This document shows, piece after piece, positions 1 through 10,245 of a DNA stretch of 64,000 bases. The notes beneath the pieces were generated by a model. That model made no database searches. It worked only from the letters and a program-made list of their open reading frames with translations, and was not told where the DNA came from. This DNA comes from Psococerastis gibbosa. Lineage: Eukaryota; Arthropoda; Insecta; Psocodea; Psocidae. A program made the position numbers and the translations under genes. How positions within the stretch are numbered: position 1 is the stretch's first letter; every line of letters starts with the position of its first letter. The stretch is taken from contig OZ020490.1 in NCBI GenBank assembly GCA_963971405.1, positions 1,364,001 to 1,428,000 on the forward strand, written 5' to 3'.

Positions 1-198
1 AAAAAAATTAGAAATGGCATTTTTCCCGAAATCAGAGCCTATTTTTCCCATTTTCGACCATTATACATTGGTTTTCCTATACTGCGGAAAACCCAATAAT
101 AAAAAATCTAGAACCACTACGGCCAAAATGTCTTCAAAGCGGTATTTGGTGAACCTTTGGCCAACTTTCTCTCCAAGTCCCCCACCTATGCCATTGAC

Positions 199-610
199 TG
201 CTTCTGGATAACTCAAAGAGTAATAACGTGCAGCAATTCGAAAAAATACCAATTTCCGACGAAAAAACGCGTTTTTCGGGGGCACATTTCGCGGGGAAAA
301 AATGGATTAGAAAAATTTAAAAAAAAACATTGCTACTTTCCGCTATTCTTTCTCTTTACAACTATAGAACCGGTTTTGCTTCTCGACTAGCGGTTTCACC
401 ACAGCTAGGTACTTAAGGGGGACGTGAAAGTCGCTTACATGAGGGAAAAGGGTACTCTCAGCGGAGCATGCATAAAGTCAAAATATTCCACAATATTCAC
501 AGATATTCACAATATTCCTGCAATTTTTAACCGACATGATAAGTTAATATATCGTCGAAGACAGTATGAATGGGGGTTTAAAGCGAGTATACAAAAAGTG
601 GTTCCATTCT
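199..610. repeat. 412-bp direct repeat, first copy (unit A)
   Basis: 199-610 recurs at 5007-5418 essentially unchanged, in direct orientation; flanks differ at both ends. The pair brackets exons 1 and 2. Also at 26998-27409 and 31806-32217 (B) and 53496-53907 and 59114-59525 (C). The repeat lacks LTR-type TG...CA ends and has no matching target duplication, so I call it a local duplication or dispersed repeat of unknown type. Confidence 0.85.
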
Positions 611-1036
611 TACCCCTTTAAAATCGGGTCAAACAGGAAATTTCACTAGGCCTAGATATTCCCGAAAATATTCCCGATTTCTATAATTTCGAAAAATCTA
701 CCTACTTTTTCGGGGCCACAATGGTTCTTAAATTTGTAGTTTTGCATGTTGTTTACTAATGTAAACAAATTATCAACAAATCATCCAATTTAGGCCTACC
801 ATTTCGGCTACAGTGTGGTTATCTTCAAGCTTCACGTTAAAAATGGCCTATGTTTTGCTTCCGATTTCAATAATATGTATTTTATATGGATAAAAATTAT
901 CACAAATTATACTACTGTACCGGTTTAATGTAACTATCGTACACTTTGCTATTGTCAGGAGAAGGTTCTTATGAAAGAAAAAATTTTAAAACTTGCGCGG
1001 AAAATTAGAAAATTCTTGAAATTGAAGTTGTGTCAT
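611..1036. other. Non-coding stretch upstream of the gene
   Basis: AT-rich, no gene, repeat family or RNA recognised. The segment gtcaggagaaggttct (955) also occurs at the unit junction (26773). Confidence 0.4.
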
Positions 1037-1134
1037 GCGAGCCCCGAAGGGCTCGCTGCGTAATGAGTAATACGCGGTACCGGCGAGCTGCCGCCCGCCG
1101 TAGGCGAAAGGGGAGCGGGCCGCAAAGCGGTCCC
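1037..1134. repeat. Cluster of GC-rich hairpins (unit A)
   Basis: A GC-rich island in AT-rich DNA holding perfect short palindromes: GCGAGCCC-CGAA-GGGCTCGC (1037-1056) and GGGCCGC-AAA-GCGGTCC (1117-1133), with a third inverted pair GCCCGC/GCGGGC between them. It lies directly 5' of a retrotransposon C-terminal relic. Copies at 27836-27933 (B) and 54334-54431 (C). Confidence 0.7.
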
Positions 1135-1154
1135 AAGCCCCGCTTGCCTTATAT

Positions 1155-1340
1155 AAAAAGTAGAAGAGCGAAATGGGTAGGGCATTTGGTAAGACACAAT
1201 AATCTGCCATTAAGGGCACAGTGGTAGGAACCAATAGAAGTGGGCGGCTTAAGAAGGAATTCGTGGAACAACTGAAGGAGGGCGCAGAAGCTCGAACGTA
1301 CCAAGAGGTGAAGAGGAAGGCAGAGAAACGAGAGAGCTGA
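1155..1340 (+). pseudogene. Non-LTR retrotransposon RT C-terminal relic (unit A)
   Basis: The + strand reads AKWVGHLVRHNN, the conserved tail motif of many non-LTR reverse transcriptase ORFs, then shifts frame near 1222 and continues TNRSGRLKKEFVEQLKEG to a stop at 1338-1340. One frameshift and loss of everything upstream make it a dead 3' fragment. Copies at 27954-28139 and 54452-54637. Confidence 0.65.
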
Positions 1341-1901
1341 ATGATGATGTATAGGAAGTTTTTGTGAACCAATCGTTGAGAGTATGACCTTAGAAGAAGA
1401 GCAATCATGATCTATTTCTGGTACTAACATCGTTGTGTCGTATGGGTAATTTGGGACGTAGCTGTCATTTTGGAGCTTTCTCATAGGCTCACGCCATTGG
1501 TTATGTCGAAAGGAACTCGAGAAACATTTCTTCCTTTCATTTGAAAAGGGGAAAAGGGTAATGCATTTTTATGTAGAGCCCAAAAACCACGGAGAAGCGT
1601 GATCACTTTCTGTTAAAAATTTTCTCAATTTTCCTTACCAGAGTTTGGTGGGAAATGAGACAATCAAACTAAACCTAATCAGATGTCTTAATAACTCTAT
1701 CAAAGTACAGGATACATATCTACAATTCCCAACCCTAAATGTTCCCCTAAGATAATAAAAAACGAAAATATTTCTACACCTCCATGGAATTTTCAGCGGT
1801 AAATACATTATTTACTATACTACAGTAATCGTGACAAGGTGACTTATTGCGTATATTTGCAGTTGTGAATTTTGGCAGCAGCTGTGCATACACGAAAATT
1901 G

Positions 1902-1909
1902 TATAAATA
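1902..1909 (+). promoter_or_regulatory. TATA box of the peptide gene, unit A
   Basis: TATAAATA lies 57 bases before the ATG of the signal-peptide exon. CCAGTCAATT about 25-30 bases downstream, or TTCAGTG at 1952-1958, could be the initiator. The element is conserved in units B and C. Confidence 0.65.
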
Positions 1910-1965
1910 ATGGTACCTACAGATACCAGTCAATTCAATTTGTATAGAGACTTCAGTGTGGCAAG

Positions 1966-2025
1966 ATGAAGTGGCTTTTCTTAATATTCGCTCTTGTGGC
2001 AATTGTGGCTTTGGCAACTGCAGAG
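1966..2025 (+). CDS. Exon 1: signal peptide of secreted peptide precursor (unit A)
   Basis: The exon encodes MKWLFLIFALVAIVALATA followed by Glu, and the donor is GAG|GTAAGG. It is a textbook secretory signal: a basic n-region (Lys2), a hydrophobic core of about 14 residues rich in Leu, Ile, Val and Ala, and an Ala-Thr-Ala cleavage motif, so signal peptidase should cut just before the Glu. The ATG is the first one downstream of the TATA box, and the exon ends in phase 0. A clearly related exon lies at 19858. The exon is identical in units A, B and C. The signal itself does not identify the family; the function is inferred from the downstream peptide exons. Confidence 0.78.
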
Positions 2026-2050
2026 GTAAGGTGTTATAATATACTGCTTA

Positions 2051-2538
2051 GGCGAGTATTCCACATACGTACATCGTCAATGAAAATTATGAAATTGAAG
2101 GACATTTCAATTTTACTCTATGCCATTGTTAAAATTGAACAATGATCACTTGATCATAGAGTTAAATCACAAACAAACAAACTAAAATTAAAAAATGGCG
2201 TCATGGGATATGTCAAGTGTGTCAAGTACAATTATTTTAATTGATTTTTTTTAAAAACAGTTTTCATCCATTAAACAGATCGGTGAAGGTCGATCTTACT
2301 TTGGAGCTCTTACTATTATTAGGTTTTATTAAAAATAATAAGTGTACGAAGAAAACAAATACAAACAAAATTTCAAAAAACAAACGCAAACAAAATTTCA
2401 AAAATTTGGCGCATACGTTTCAATAGAAAATTGTCAATTTTTGAAAAAACATGTGGTATGGCCGCCATCAATGAAAAATTGAAATGTCCTTCAATTTCAT
2501 AATTTTCATTGACGATGTACGTATGTGGAATACCCGCC
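2051..2538. mobile_element. 488-bp MITE with 64-bp terminal inverted repeats (unit A)
   Basis: 2051-2114 and 2475-2538 are inverted copies differing at one position of 64, starting GGCGRGTATTCCACATACG. The interior is AT-rich and non-coding. No clear target-site duplication (TA on the left, TG on the right). It sits 25 bp inside intron 1. Copies at 28850-29337 and 55348-55835. Confidence 0.82.
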
Positions 2539-3049
2539 TGAATACTATCTCTACTACATCTGAGAGCAACTTTGAAGCAGGCGATAGGCACAAAAGATCA
2601 ATTCATAGAGGTAATACAATTTCTATAAAGTTACATTTAAACAAAGTGTTAATTACAATTGCCGTACAAGATATAATTGTAAACCTTCAGTCATTTTTAT
2701 CACATCCCTCTATACAATGCAATACAATATATGTTTACGTTAAATTATACAATACAGTAATTTATAAAATTAAATCGTCAAAATATCGTCAAAATCAGGT
2801 AGTTCTGTCATTGTCATTGTGCTAGTGCCTCTGTGACAGTGTAGAAAGCTTTCTCTAAGAGATGGTTTCAAAGCAATTTAGGGAAGTTTGAAGCATTTCT
2901 CGCCACTCTCAGTTCAATCGGGAGTTTTCATAGGTAGTCGAAACCTTGTAGTATAGGATCCAGTCGCTCACATTTGGCTGTGCGTGGCGCTGGCCATACA
3001 AGGTCTCCCTGTTGCCTCGTGTTGTTAAATGTCCCCCACACCTCAGGCT

Positions 3050-3448
3050 TTAAGATATGTAAAATAATCTAAATATGTACAGACTTGGGGCTGTCATGAT
3101 TTTTAATGATTTGAAGTGAGAGCGACAACTATCACGAGGTCCCAGTCTTAGCATGTAGCGCACTCCCCTCTTTTGGAGCCTGAGTACAGCGTCCATGTTC
3201 CCTACGGAAGTCCCTCCCCATGCCAATATGCCGTAGTTTATATGGCTCATTACAAGTGAGTGGTAGGCCTGGAGAGTAACCTCCGGAGGACACACAGAGC
3301 TAAGGCGCCTGACTACAAAGAAGTCGCTATTTCGTTTTTTTAATAGCTCAGCGACGTGTTTGTTCCAGTTTAAGTTCTTGTCAACTTGCTTTCCTAAGAA
3401 TCTGACGCTGTCGGTTGAAGTGGTTGTCCAGTCCTGTCTACGACCAAT
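3050..3448 (-). pseudogene. Jockey/CR1-type RT fragment, minus strand (unit A)
   Basis: The minus strand reads FLGKQVDKNLNWNKHV, then AYHSLVMSHINYGILAWGG and LQKRGVRYML in one frame. These are the LGV.ID..L.W..H, Y.S....I.YGI..WG and LQK..VR blocks found C-terminal to the catalytic domain in Jockey/CR1-group ORF2 proteins. The catalytic part and both ends are absent. Copies at 29849-30247 and 56347-56745. Confidence 0.75.
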
Positions 3449-3623
3449 TTTAACTGAGATCTGAATTTAATAAGTTTTTGTAAGAAAAGAGCTTTTCTGG
3501 CGATGTAACGCCCGATATTTCAATTTTGGCGTTGTACTGACCAGTAAGGTAATGCCTGGCGAGGAAATGTCGTAGTCCCGTCGATAGTTTAGTAATGGTG
3601 GCAAAAAATGAAACTAAAAAATA

Positions 3624-4013
3624 ACTCAAGCTGGCACAACATAGGGCCTACGAAATTCCACTGCATAAGACCACAAGACACGGGCAAGCTAAAGTAATAT
3701 ACGCTATTCGCCACTGGAACCGCCTACCATTGGAGCTTAGGGGAGCTAGTTCACTCAGTAGCTTTAAGGAAATTATTAAACAATATATCTTAGATAACGC
3801 TTGAGACTCTCTCCGGTCTTATAATGGTGACGACAGTGGATCCCCTTCTTCTCTTGTTTCTTCTCTATTTAATTTTAAGCATCTATAGACCCTATATTAA
3901 TAAAATATGTTTGTTTGTAAGGTTAGCATGAAAAAAGACTTTATAATCTTATTGTTCGCCTTTTGTTTTGTTTTTATTCAATAAAGTCGTTTTCAATTCA
4001 ATTCAATTCAATT
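3624..4013 (+). pseudogene. CR1/Jockey-type retrotransposon 3' end with AATTC tail (unit A)
   Basis: The + strand ORF tail contains AIRHWNRLPLELRGASSLSSF and stops at 3802-3804, the usual end of this ORF2 group. It is followed by about 190 bp of 3' UTR with AATAAA near 3981 and a tail of AATTC repeats (3991-4013). It lies in opposite orientation to the neighbouring 3050-3448 fragment. Copies at 30423-30812 and 56921-57310. Confidence 0.7.
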
Positions 4014-4194
4014 TTCATGAAAAATGACTAAAGTAATTTTTCTGCGGATCCTTTCTATATGAATGCTTTCAACCAAATCAATCAAAATATATTTCCAAAA
4101 AAAATACAATTTTGTACTTTGTACCTTCGTATATGTCTTAGATGTTAAATAGAGGGACAAAACTAAATAGCTCGCTTTCCCAAGCAAAGTTTTT

Positions 4195-4350
4195 CAGTTT
4201 AATCGCATACAAGCAATTTAATGAATGTATCCGATTGACCTTTTTCGCCGCCTCACTATGTAACCTAATAGGTACTTGTGCTGAGTTACGAGTCGGCTCC
4301 GATCGCATGGCGTGTAGAGACACGCACAAGTACTACCACGCTACCACATT
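4195..4350. repeat. Dispersed ~150-bp repeat ahead of exon 2 (unit A)
   Basis: Contains gcaatttaatgaatgtatcc, gagttacgag and gtgtagagacacgcacaagt. Diverged relatives lie at 19555-19696, just upstream of the paralogous signal exon, and inverted at 60600-60745. Class unknown. Also at 30994-31149 and 58297-58452. Confidence 0.6.
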
Positions 4351-4413
4351 CCCACCGAAGCCGATTATTAGCCTAATAACTATTGTTAGTAACACATTTA
4401 TTTTTTGTTTCAG

Positions 4414-4458
4414 GAGAGTGATTGGGGACCTCTTGGAATGGGGCCACCCATTATTGGG
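4414..4458 (+). CDS. Exon 2: acidic Gly/Pro-rich peptide (unit A)
   Basis: The acceptor is ttttttgtttcag and the donor GGG|GTAAAA; length 45 nt, phase 0-0. It encodes ESDWGPLGMGPPIIG. Joined to exon 1 it starts right after the predicted signal cleavage site. Its last residue, Gly, is followed by Lys-Arg from exon 3, so a Gly-Lys-Arg amidation/cleavage signal is created only by splicing. The predicted product is an acidic, proline-containing peptide ending in Ile-amide. No known family is recognised. Copies B and C encode the same residues; C differs by one silent change (CCT to CCG). Confidence 0.7.
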
Positions 4459-5006
4459 GTAAAAAATTAATTGTATTTAATTGTAGTATGTTATTTTATG
4501 GCCGTATTTTAATGTAGGAGAGGGCTTTCTAGCCCCAATTCTGCTATGTTTGCGTCATAGGCTAAATAATATTTAAATAATTTAATTTATTAAATAAAAT
4601 AATATAGAACAGAAGTTATTATTAATTGTTTTGTAAAGGCAATGGTGCAATACTATTTAACGAAGGGTTAGTTGGACTAACATTTCCTGCTGAGGTAATT
4701 GCCATTAGAGGCATGGACCTCATAGTCATCGAACAATTAGGGCGGAGCCCATTGTCAGGGAAGGGGGTGACGTTTCTGGAGTAGCACCCAAACTAATGAC
4801 TATTAACACAGCAGGCACTAAAGTCCAATCATGTAAATTAACCATGGCTTATTGAAATTGTTTGATACAAGGGGACATGGGGGCTCGTGGGTCCCCCACC
4901 GTAGGGACTTTCTTAATAAAGAGGTGCAAAATAGTGGGGTGTTACAGTGGGTGGGGTGTTTTGACAGCAAGAGCGTTAGATTTTACTGATGAATTTATCA
5001 CAATTT

Positions 5007-5418
5007 TGCTTCTGGATAACTCAAAGAGTAATAACGTGCAGCAATTCGAAAAAATACCAATTTCCGACGAAAAAACGCGTTTTTCGGGGGCACATTTCGC
5101 GGGGAAAAAATGGATTAGAAAAATTTAAAAAAAAACATTGCTACTTTCCGCTATTCTTTCTCTTTACAACTATAGAACCGGTTTTGCTTCTCGACTAGCG
5201 GTTTCACCACAGCTAGGTACTTAAGGGGGACGTGAAAGTCGCTTACATGAGGGAAAAGGGTACTCTCAGCGGAGCATGCATAAAGTCAAAATATTCCACA
5301 ATATTCACAGATATTCACAATATTCCTGCAATTTTTAACCGACATGATAAGTTAATATATCGTCGAAGACAGTATGAATGGGGGTTTAAAGCGAGTATAC
5401 AAAAAGTGGTTCCATTCT
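5007..5418. repeat. 412-bp direct repeat, second copy (unit A)
   Basis: Partner of 199-610, lying in the intron between exons 2 and 3, about 550 bp downstream of exon 2. Confidence 0.85.
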
Positions 5419-5743
5419 AATTCAATTTTGCGCACAAAAAAAAAACAGTAAATATATAGGGCTATACAGTATATATATGTACATAGTTTTTAGTCATTTT
5501 GATCTTACTGCTACTGAGTAATAACATCAAAAAACAACATAGCGCGACATGAAAAAATCCATTATTTAAACAGAAAGACTGGGAAAGGGTCGTCTTTCTC
5601 GACTATAGCTTAACCAGCAGTTGCGTTTTCCGTGCAATAAACCAATGTCAATTTTACATGATAGCTGGTAGACATACAAATATATAGGTATTATAAATTC
5701 CACCAGCAGATACGGTATCTGACAATTATGTTTCAATTTTCAG

Positions 5744-5782
5744 AAACGATCGGTATCAGAAGATGACGTCACGGGGTCCCTT
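5744..5782 (+). CDS. Exon 3: acidic spacer KRSVSEDDVTGSL (unit A)
   Basis: The acceptor is ttcaattttcag and the donor CTT|GTAAGT; 39 nt, phase 0-0. It encodes KRSVSEDDVTGSL. Lys-Arg completes the processing site after exon 2, and the rest is an acidic linker typical of peptide precursors. It is the first of three spacer exons (also 11274 and 17287) that share the 14 bases TTTCAGAAACGATC across the acceptor and first codons, which indicates exon duplication. Present unchanged in B and C. Confidence 0.73.
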
Positions 5783-6179
5783 GTAAGTACATATATATAT
5801 AGTGGATTTATTTTATTTGGATTAAAATTATGTTACTATAGATTTAATTTTTATTTATTTACTTGTTTTTATCAATTTTCAATAAGCAATTCTGAACGAA
5901 AAGCCATTGGCGGGTTGAAATAATAATGTGCATCGTGGTTATACAGGTAAAACCTTTATTTTTATCTCTTTGCTCGGACTCGTATCTTCACTTTGTTAAG
6001 TCATACTTTCGCCTGTTACATTGCGTCAATGCTAAGCTTGTCTCAGCCTGTCCGTTATCGCTTGCAGCCGGTTTAGGTGAATATCGAGGACGTATACCAG
6101 TTTGCCAATGGCCCAAAATTCATACGAAAACAATATAAATATAATGTCCCAGTAGTATAGAAAGGGCGGTTCTGGCACA

Positions 6180-6339
6180 AATCCCAGCTATCCCATCTAT
6201 CCCACCCCGTCGTGCTATCCCCCGCGGGTGGTCTATCTATTTTTGTGTGTTATCCCTCGTGGGTGGTCTGAGTTTCTTGGCACTATGATTGTTTTATTTT
6301 TATTTTTATAATTACTAATTTGTGAGATACAGAGTTATA

Positions 6340-6371
<32 letters not shown>

Positions 6372-6570
6372 AATTAATTGTTAATTGAATTAAAACGGGA
6401 CTTACCCCACCCCCCGTCGAGCTATCCCATCTACCCATCATGCTACCCCTCGTGGGTGGTCTGAGGTGCTGGGACTTATCCCACCCCCCCCCCGTCGAGC
6501 TATCCCATCTACCCCTCGTGGGTGGTCTGAGGTGCTGGGACTTACCCCACCCCCGTCGAGACCCGTGGGT
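6180..6570. repeat. GC-rich minisatellite
   Basis: Three or so copies, about 70-80 bp apart, of a unit containing gtcgagctatcccatctacc and cgtgggtggtctgaggtgct. They are separated by a TA run and a T tract (6333-6371). Short ORFs here are by-products of the repeat. Also 8329-8719 and 32980-33370. Confidence 0.75.
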
Positions 6571-6611
6571 GGTCTTTCTATGGCACTATGATTGTTTTTT
6601 TTTTATAACCC

Positions 6612-7550
6612 AGGTAAACATAAGCTAAATATAGACACCCGTAGTATTTAAAAACCTTAAAATAAATTAATATAAATTTTTTTTATCAGCTATATTTACA
6701 TCGATGAACACGCTTGAGCTAATGCATAATGTTTAGTACACTACATTGAGTAAACATAAGCTAAATATAGACACCCATAGTATTTAAAGACCGTAAAATA
6801 AATTAATATAAGTTTTTTCTTAATTATTTATTATCAGCTAAATTTACATCGATGACCACGCTTGAGCTAATGCATAATGTTAAGTACACTACAATAAGTA
6901 AACATAAGCTAAATATAGACACCCATAGTATTTAAAGACCGTAAAATAAATTAATATAAGTTTTTTTCTTAATTATTTATTATCAGATAAATTTACATCG
7001 GTGAACACGATTGTGCTAATTAATAATGTTAAGTACACTACATTAAGTAAACATAAGCTAAATATAGACACCCATAGTATTTGAAGACCGTTAAATAAAT
7101 TAATATAAGTTTTTTTCTTATTAATTTTTATCAACAATATTTACATCGATGAACACGCTTGAGCTAATGCATAATGTTTAGTACACTACATTGAGTAAAC
7201 ATAAGCTAAATATAGACACCCATAGTATTTAAAGACCGTAAAATAAATTAATATAAGTTTTTTCTTAATTATTTATTATCAGCTAAATTTACATCGATGA
7301 CCACGCTTGAGCTAATTTAAAATTTAAAATAGTTTTTTTTCTTATTAATTTTTTTTTTTTTATCAGCTACATTTACATCGATGAACACGCTTGAGCTAAT
7401 GCATAATGTTTAGTACACTACATTGAGTAAAGATAAGCTAAATATAGACACCCATAGTATTTAAAAAACCTTAAAATAAATTAATATAAGTTTTTTCTTA
7501 TTAATTTTTTATCAGCTACATTTACATCGACGAACACGCTTGAGCTAATG
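6612..7550. repeat. ~147-bp tandem satellite, about six monomers (unit A copy 1)
   Basis: The phrase cataagctaaatatagacac recurs about every 138-148 bp, and atttacatcgatgaacacgc marks the other half of each monomer. Monomers differ by a few bases, and one is interrupted near 7310-7360. Copies of the whole array at 8761-9699 and 33411-34350. Confidence 0.88.
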
Positions 7551-7835
7551 GAAGACAGGGATAGATAGACCAGTGAGGGTGAGCGCCATTGAATAATGCA
7601 CATATTAATTACCTAATTTGAAACAGTGGACTACCCACGAATGATAGACGGTAAGGGTGGGACTCGGCGTTGCACTCAGTATCTTAAAAGAAATGTATTA
7701 ATCCCACAATACGTGTTCAATATACCCACCAGCCATGTTTATAAAAATGAATTTTCAATAATCCCAACTAAGTCTCAGTTTCTCACAATGGGTGTGCAAT
7801 ATACCAGGCAGTCGTGTTTTCTATGTTAGATTTAG

Positions 7836-8095
7836 TTACATTGGGCTAGGACAGGTTAAGTTATAATATTAGGCTAGGTTAAATTTTTATATCAAGTTAG
7901 GGTAGGTTACATTGGATTAGGATAGGCCAGATTAGGTTACATTGGGTTAGGTTAGCTGTTTACCTAGATTAAATTCATCATTTTTTTTAACAAAAATATT
8001 TTTATATCAAATAAATATGATGTTAAGTTAGGTTACATTGAATTAGGATAGGTTAGATTAGGTTACATTGGGTAAGGATAGGTTGAGTTAGCCAC
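7836..8095. repeat. Degenerate TTAGG-like repeats (unit A)
   Basis: Interspersed ttaggttacattgg, ttaggataggtta and related phrases. They resemble decayed arthropod telomere-type TTAGG units but are not a clean array. Also 34628-34890 and 39050-39905. Confidence 0.65.
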
Positions 8096-8298
8096 AAACA
8101 AGCCATTAATAAATCTACCCCTCGCTGACAGTCCATTGTAAGCTAAAGTGATTTTTGTTTTCGTAAATCTATCCAACACTTAGGTTGAAGCATGGTCATT
8201 ATCGCATTATAGATATGTCTTAGGTTTAAAAGTTTGTTTTTAGTGATTGTATGTAAAGACATTGTTTATGAGGGAAGATTTTACTGATCATAATAATC

Positions 8299-8488
8299 CA
8301 GTAGTATAGAAAGGGCGGTTCTGGCACAAATCCCAGCTATCCCATCTATCCCACCCCGTCGTGCTATCCCCCGCGGGTGGTCTATCTATTTTTGTGTGTT
8401 ATCCCTCGTGGGTGGTCTGAGTTTCTTGGCACTATGATTGTTTTATTTTTATTTTTATAATTACTAATTTGTGAGATACAGAGTTATA

Positions 8489-8520
<32 letters not shown>

Positions 8521-9963
8521 AATTAATTGTTAATTGAATTAAAACGGGACTTACCCCACCCCCCGTCGAGCTATCCCATCTACCCATCATGCTACCCCTC
8601 GTGGGTGGTCTGAGGTGCTGGGACTTATCCCACCCCCCCCCCGTCGAGCTATCCCATCTACCCCTCGTGGGTGGTCTGAGGTGCTGGGACTTACCCCACC
8701 CCCGTCGAGACCCGTGGGTGGTCTTTCTATGGCACTATGATTGTTTTTTTTTTATAACCCAGGTAAACATAAGCTAAATATAGACACCCGTAGTATTTAA
8801 AAACCTTAAAATAAATTAATATAAATTTTTTTTATCAGCTATATTTACATCGATGAACACGCTTGAGCTAATGCATAATGTTTAGTACACTACATTGAGT
8901 AAACATAAGCTAAATATAGACACCCATAGTATTTAAAGACCGTAAAATAAATTAATATAAGTTTTTTCTTAATTATTTATTATCAGCTAAATTTACATCG
9001 ATGACCACGCTTGAGCTAATGCATAATGTTAAGTACACTACAATAAGTAAACATAAGCTAAATATAGACACCCATAGTATTTAAAGACCGTAAAATAAAT
9101 TAATATAAGTTTTTTTCTTAATTATTTATTATCAGATAAATTTACATCGGTGAACACGATTGTGCTAATTAATAATGTTAAGTACACTACATTAAGTAAA
9201 CATAAGCTAAATATAGACACCCATAGTATTTGAAGACCGTTAAATAAATTAATATAAGTTTTTTTCTTATTAATTTTTATCAACAATATTTACATCGATG
9301 AACACGCTTGAGCTAATGCATAATGTTTAGTACACTACATTGAGTAAACATAAGCTAAATATAGACACCCATAGTATTTAAAGACCGTAAAATAAATTAA
9401 TATAAGTTTTTTCTTAATTATTTATTATCAGCTAAATTTACATCGATGACCACGCTTGAGCTAATTTAAAATTTAAAATAGTTTTTTTTCTTATTAATTT
9501 TTTTTTTTTTATCAGCTACATTTACATCGATGAACACGCTTGAGCTAATGCATAATGTTTAGTACACTACATTGAGTAAAGATAAGCTAAATATAGACAC
9601 CCATAGTATTTAAAAAACCTTAAAATAAATTAATATAAGTTTTTTCTTATTAATTTTTTATCAGCTACATTTACATCGACGAACACGCTTGAGCTAATGG
9701 AAGACAGGGATAGATAGACCAGTGAGGGTGAGCGCCATTGAATAATGCACATATTAATTACCTAATTTGAAACAGTGGACTACCCACGAATGATAGACGG
9801 TAAGGGTGGGACTCGGCGTTGCACTCAGTATCTTAAAAGAAATGTATTAATCCCACAATACGTGTTCAATATACCCACCAGCCATGTTTATAAAAATGAA
9901 TTTTCAATAATCCCAACTAAGTCTCAGTTTCTCACAATGGGTGTGCAATATACCAGGCAGTCG
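8299..9963. repeat. Satellite-bearing block, truncated tandem copy 2 (unit A only)
   Basis: Near-identical to 6151-7812, truncated at ggcagtcg and joined to ttttcgatatata. Absent from unit B, so the duplication is private to A. Confidence 0.9.
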
Positions 9964-9983
9964 TTTTCGATATATATATAATT

Positions 9984-10084
9984 TTGAACGGGGGTGGTTA
10001 TAGACTCAGAAATGAAAAGTTGTGAAGAAATTTTCCGGGAGTCGAACATTGGTCACCGTCTCAATAGGTAGATGAATCTCCCTA
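9984..10084 (+). repeat. Inverted-repeat arm just upstream of exon 4
   Basis: Inverted partner of 12446-12560; shared phrases include aaatgaaaagttgtgaagaa and tagatgaatctccct. The two arms enclose exon 4, a GTCTG-type element, exon 5 and SINE-like sequence. Confidence 0.75.
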
Positions 10085-10107
10085 ATAACTTTTAATTTAT
10101 CTTTCAG

Positions 10108-10170
10108 GACAATATCTCTCGGGGTGCCCGTCGGTTTTTCCCGTGGTTTCCAGCTGCAGGAGGGAAGAAG
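10108..10170 (+). CDS. Exon 4: aromatic/proline-rich peptide (unit A only)
   Basis: The acceptor is aatttatctttcag and the donor AAG|GTATTA; 63 nt, phase 0-0. It encodes DNISRGARR followed by FFPWFPAAGGKK. An internal Arg-Arg and a terminal Gly-Lys-Lys, followed by Lys-Arg of exon 5, would release an FFPWFPAAG-type peptide with an amidated C terminus. The Phe/Trp/Pro richness recalls some membrane-active peptides, but I recognise no homolog. It lies only about 20 bp downstream of an inverted-repeat arm (9984-10084). No copy is visible in B (gap) or C (array end). Confidence 0.66.
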
Positions 10171-10245
10171 GTATTAAAGTTTTACAGTTATAATGCTTGA
10201 CGTGACCTACTTATTACTTAATTCATTTATAAGCTGAAAACTAAT

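Larger units (their letters stand above)
6151..8298. repeat. 2.15-kb satellite-bearing block, copy 1 (unit A)
   Basis: The block starts agtagtatagaaagggcgg. It holds GC-rich minisatellite copies (6180-6570), a TA/T tract, a ~147-bp tandem satellite (6612-7550), a unique part (7550-7830) and degenerate TTAGG-like repeats (7836-8095). It is repeated head-to-tail at 8299. Unit B has one copy (32950-35092). Unit C ends exactly where it would begin. It may be a non-autonomous element or the remnant end of the Polinton-like element, because related sequence flanks that element at 38890-39050. Confidence 0.85.

Noticed and set aside
986-1484. Minus-strand ORFs of 140 and 111 codons (repeated in all units)
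   Set aside because: They run antisense across the GC-rich hairpins and the plus-strand retrotransposon relic; no recognisable domain, and the plus-strand reading has clear RT motifs.
6440-6628. ORF of 62 codons with repeated RCWDLSHP-like phrases (also 8589, 33239)
   Set aside because: It is the translation of a GC-rich minisatellite; repeats in the protein are repeats of the DNA.
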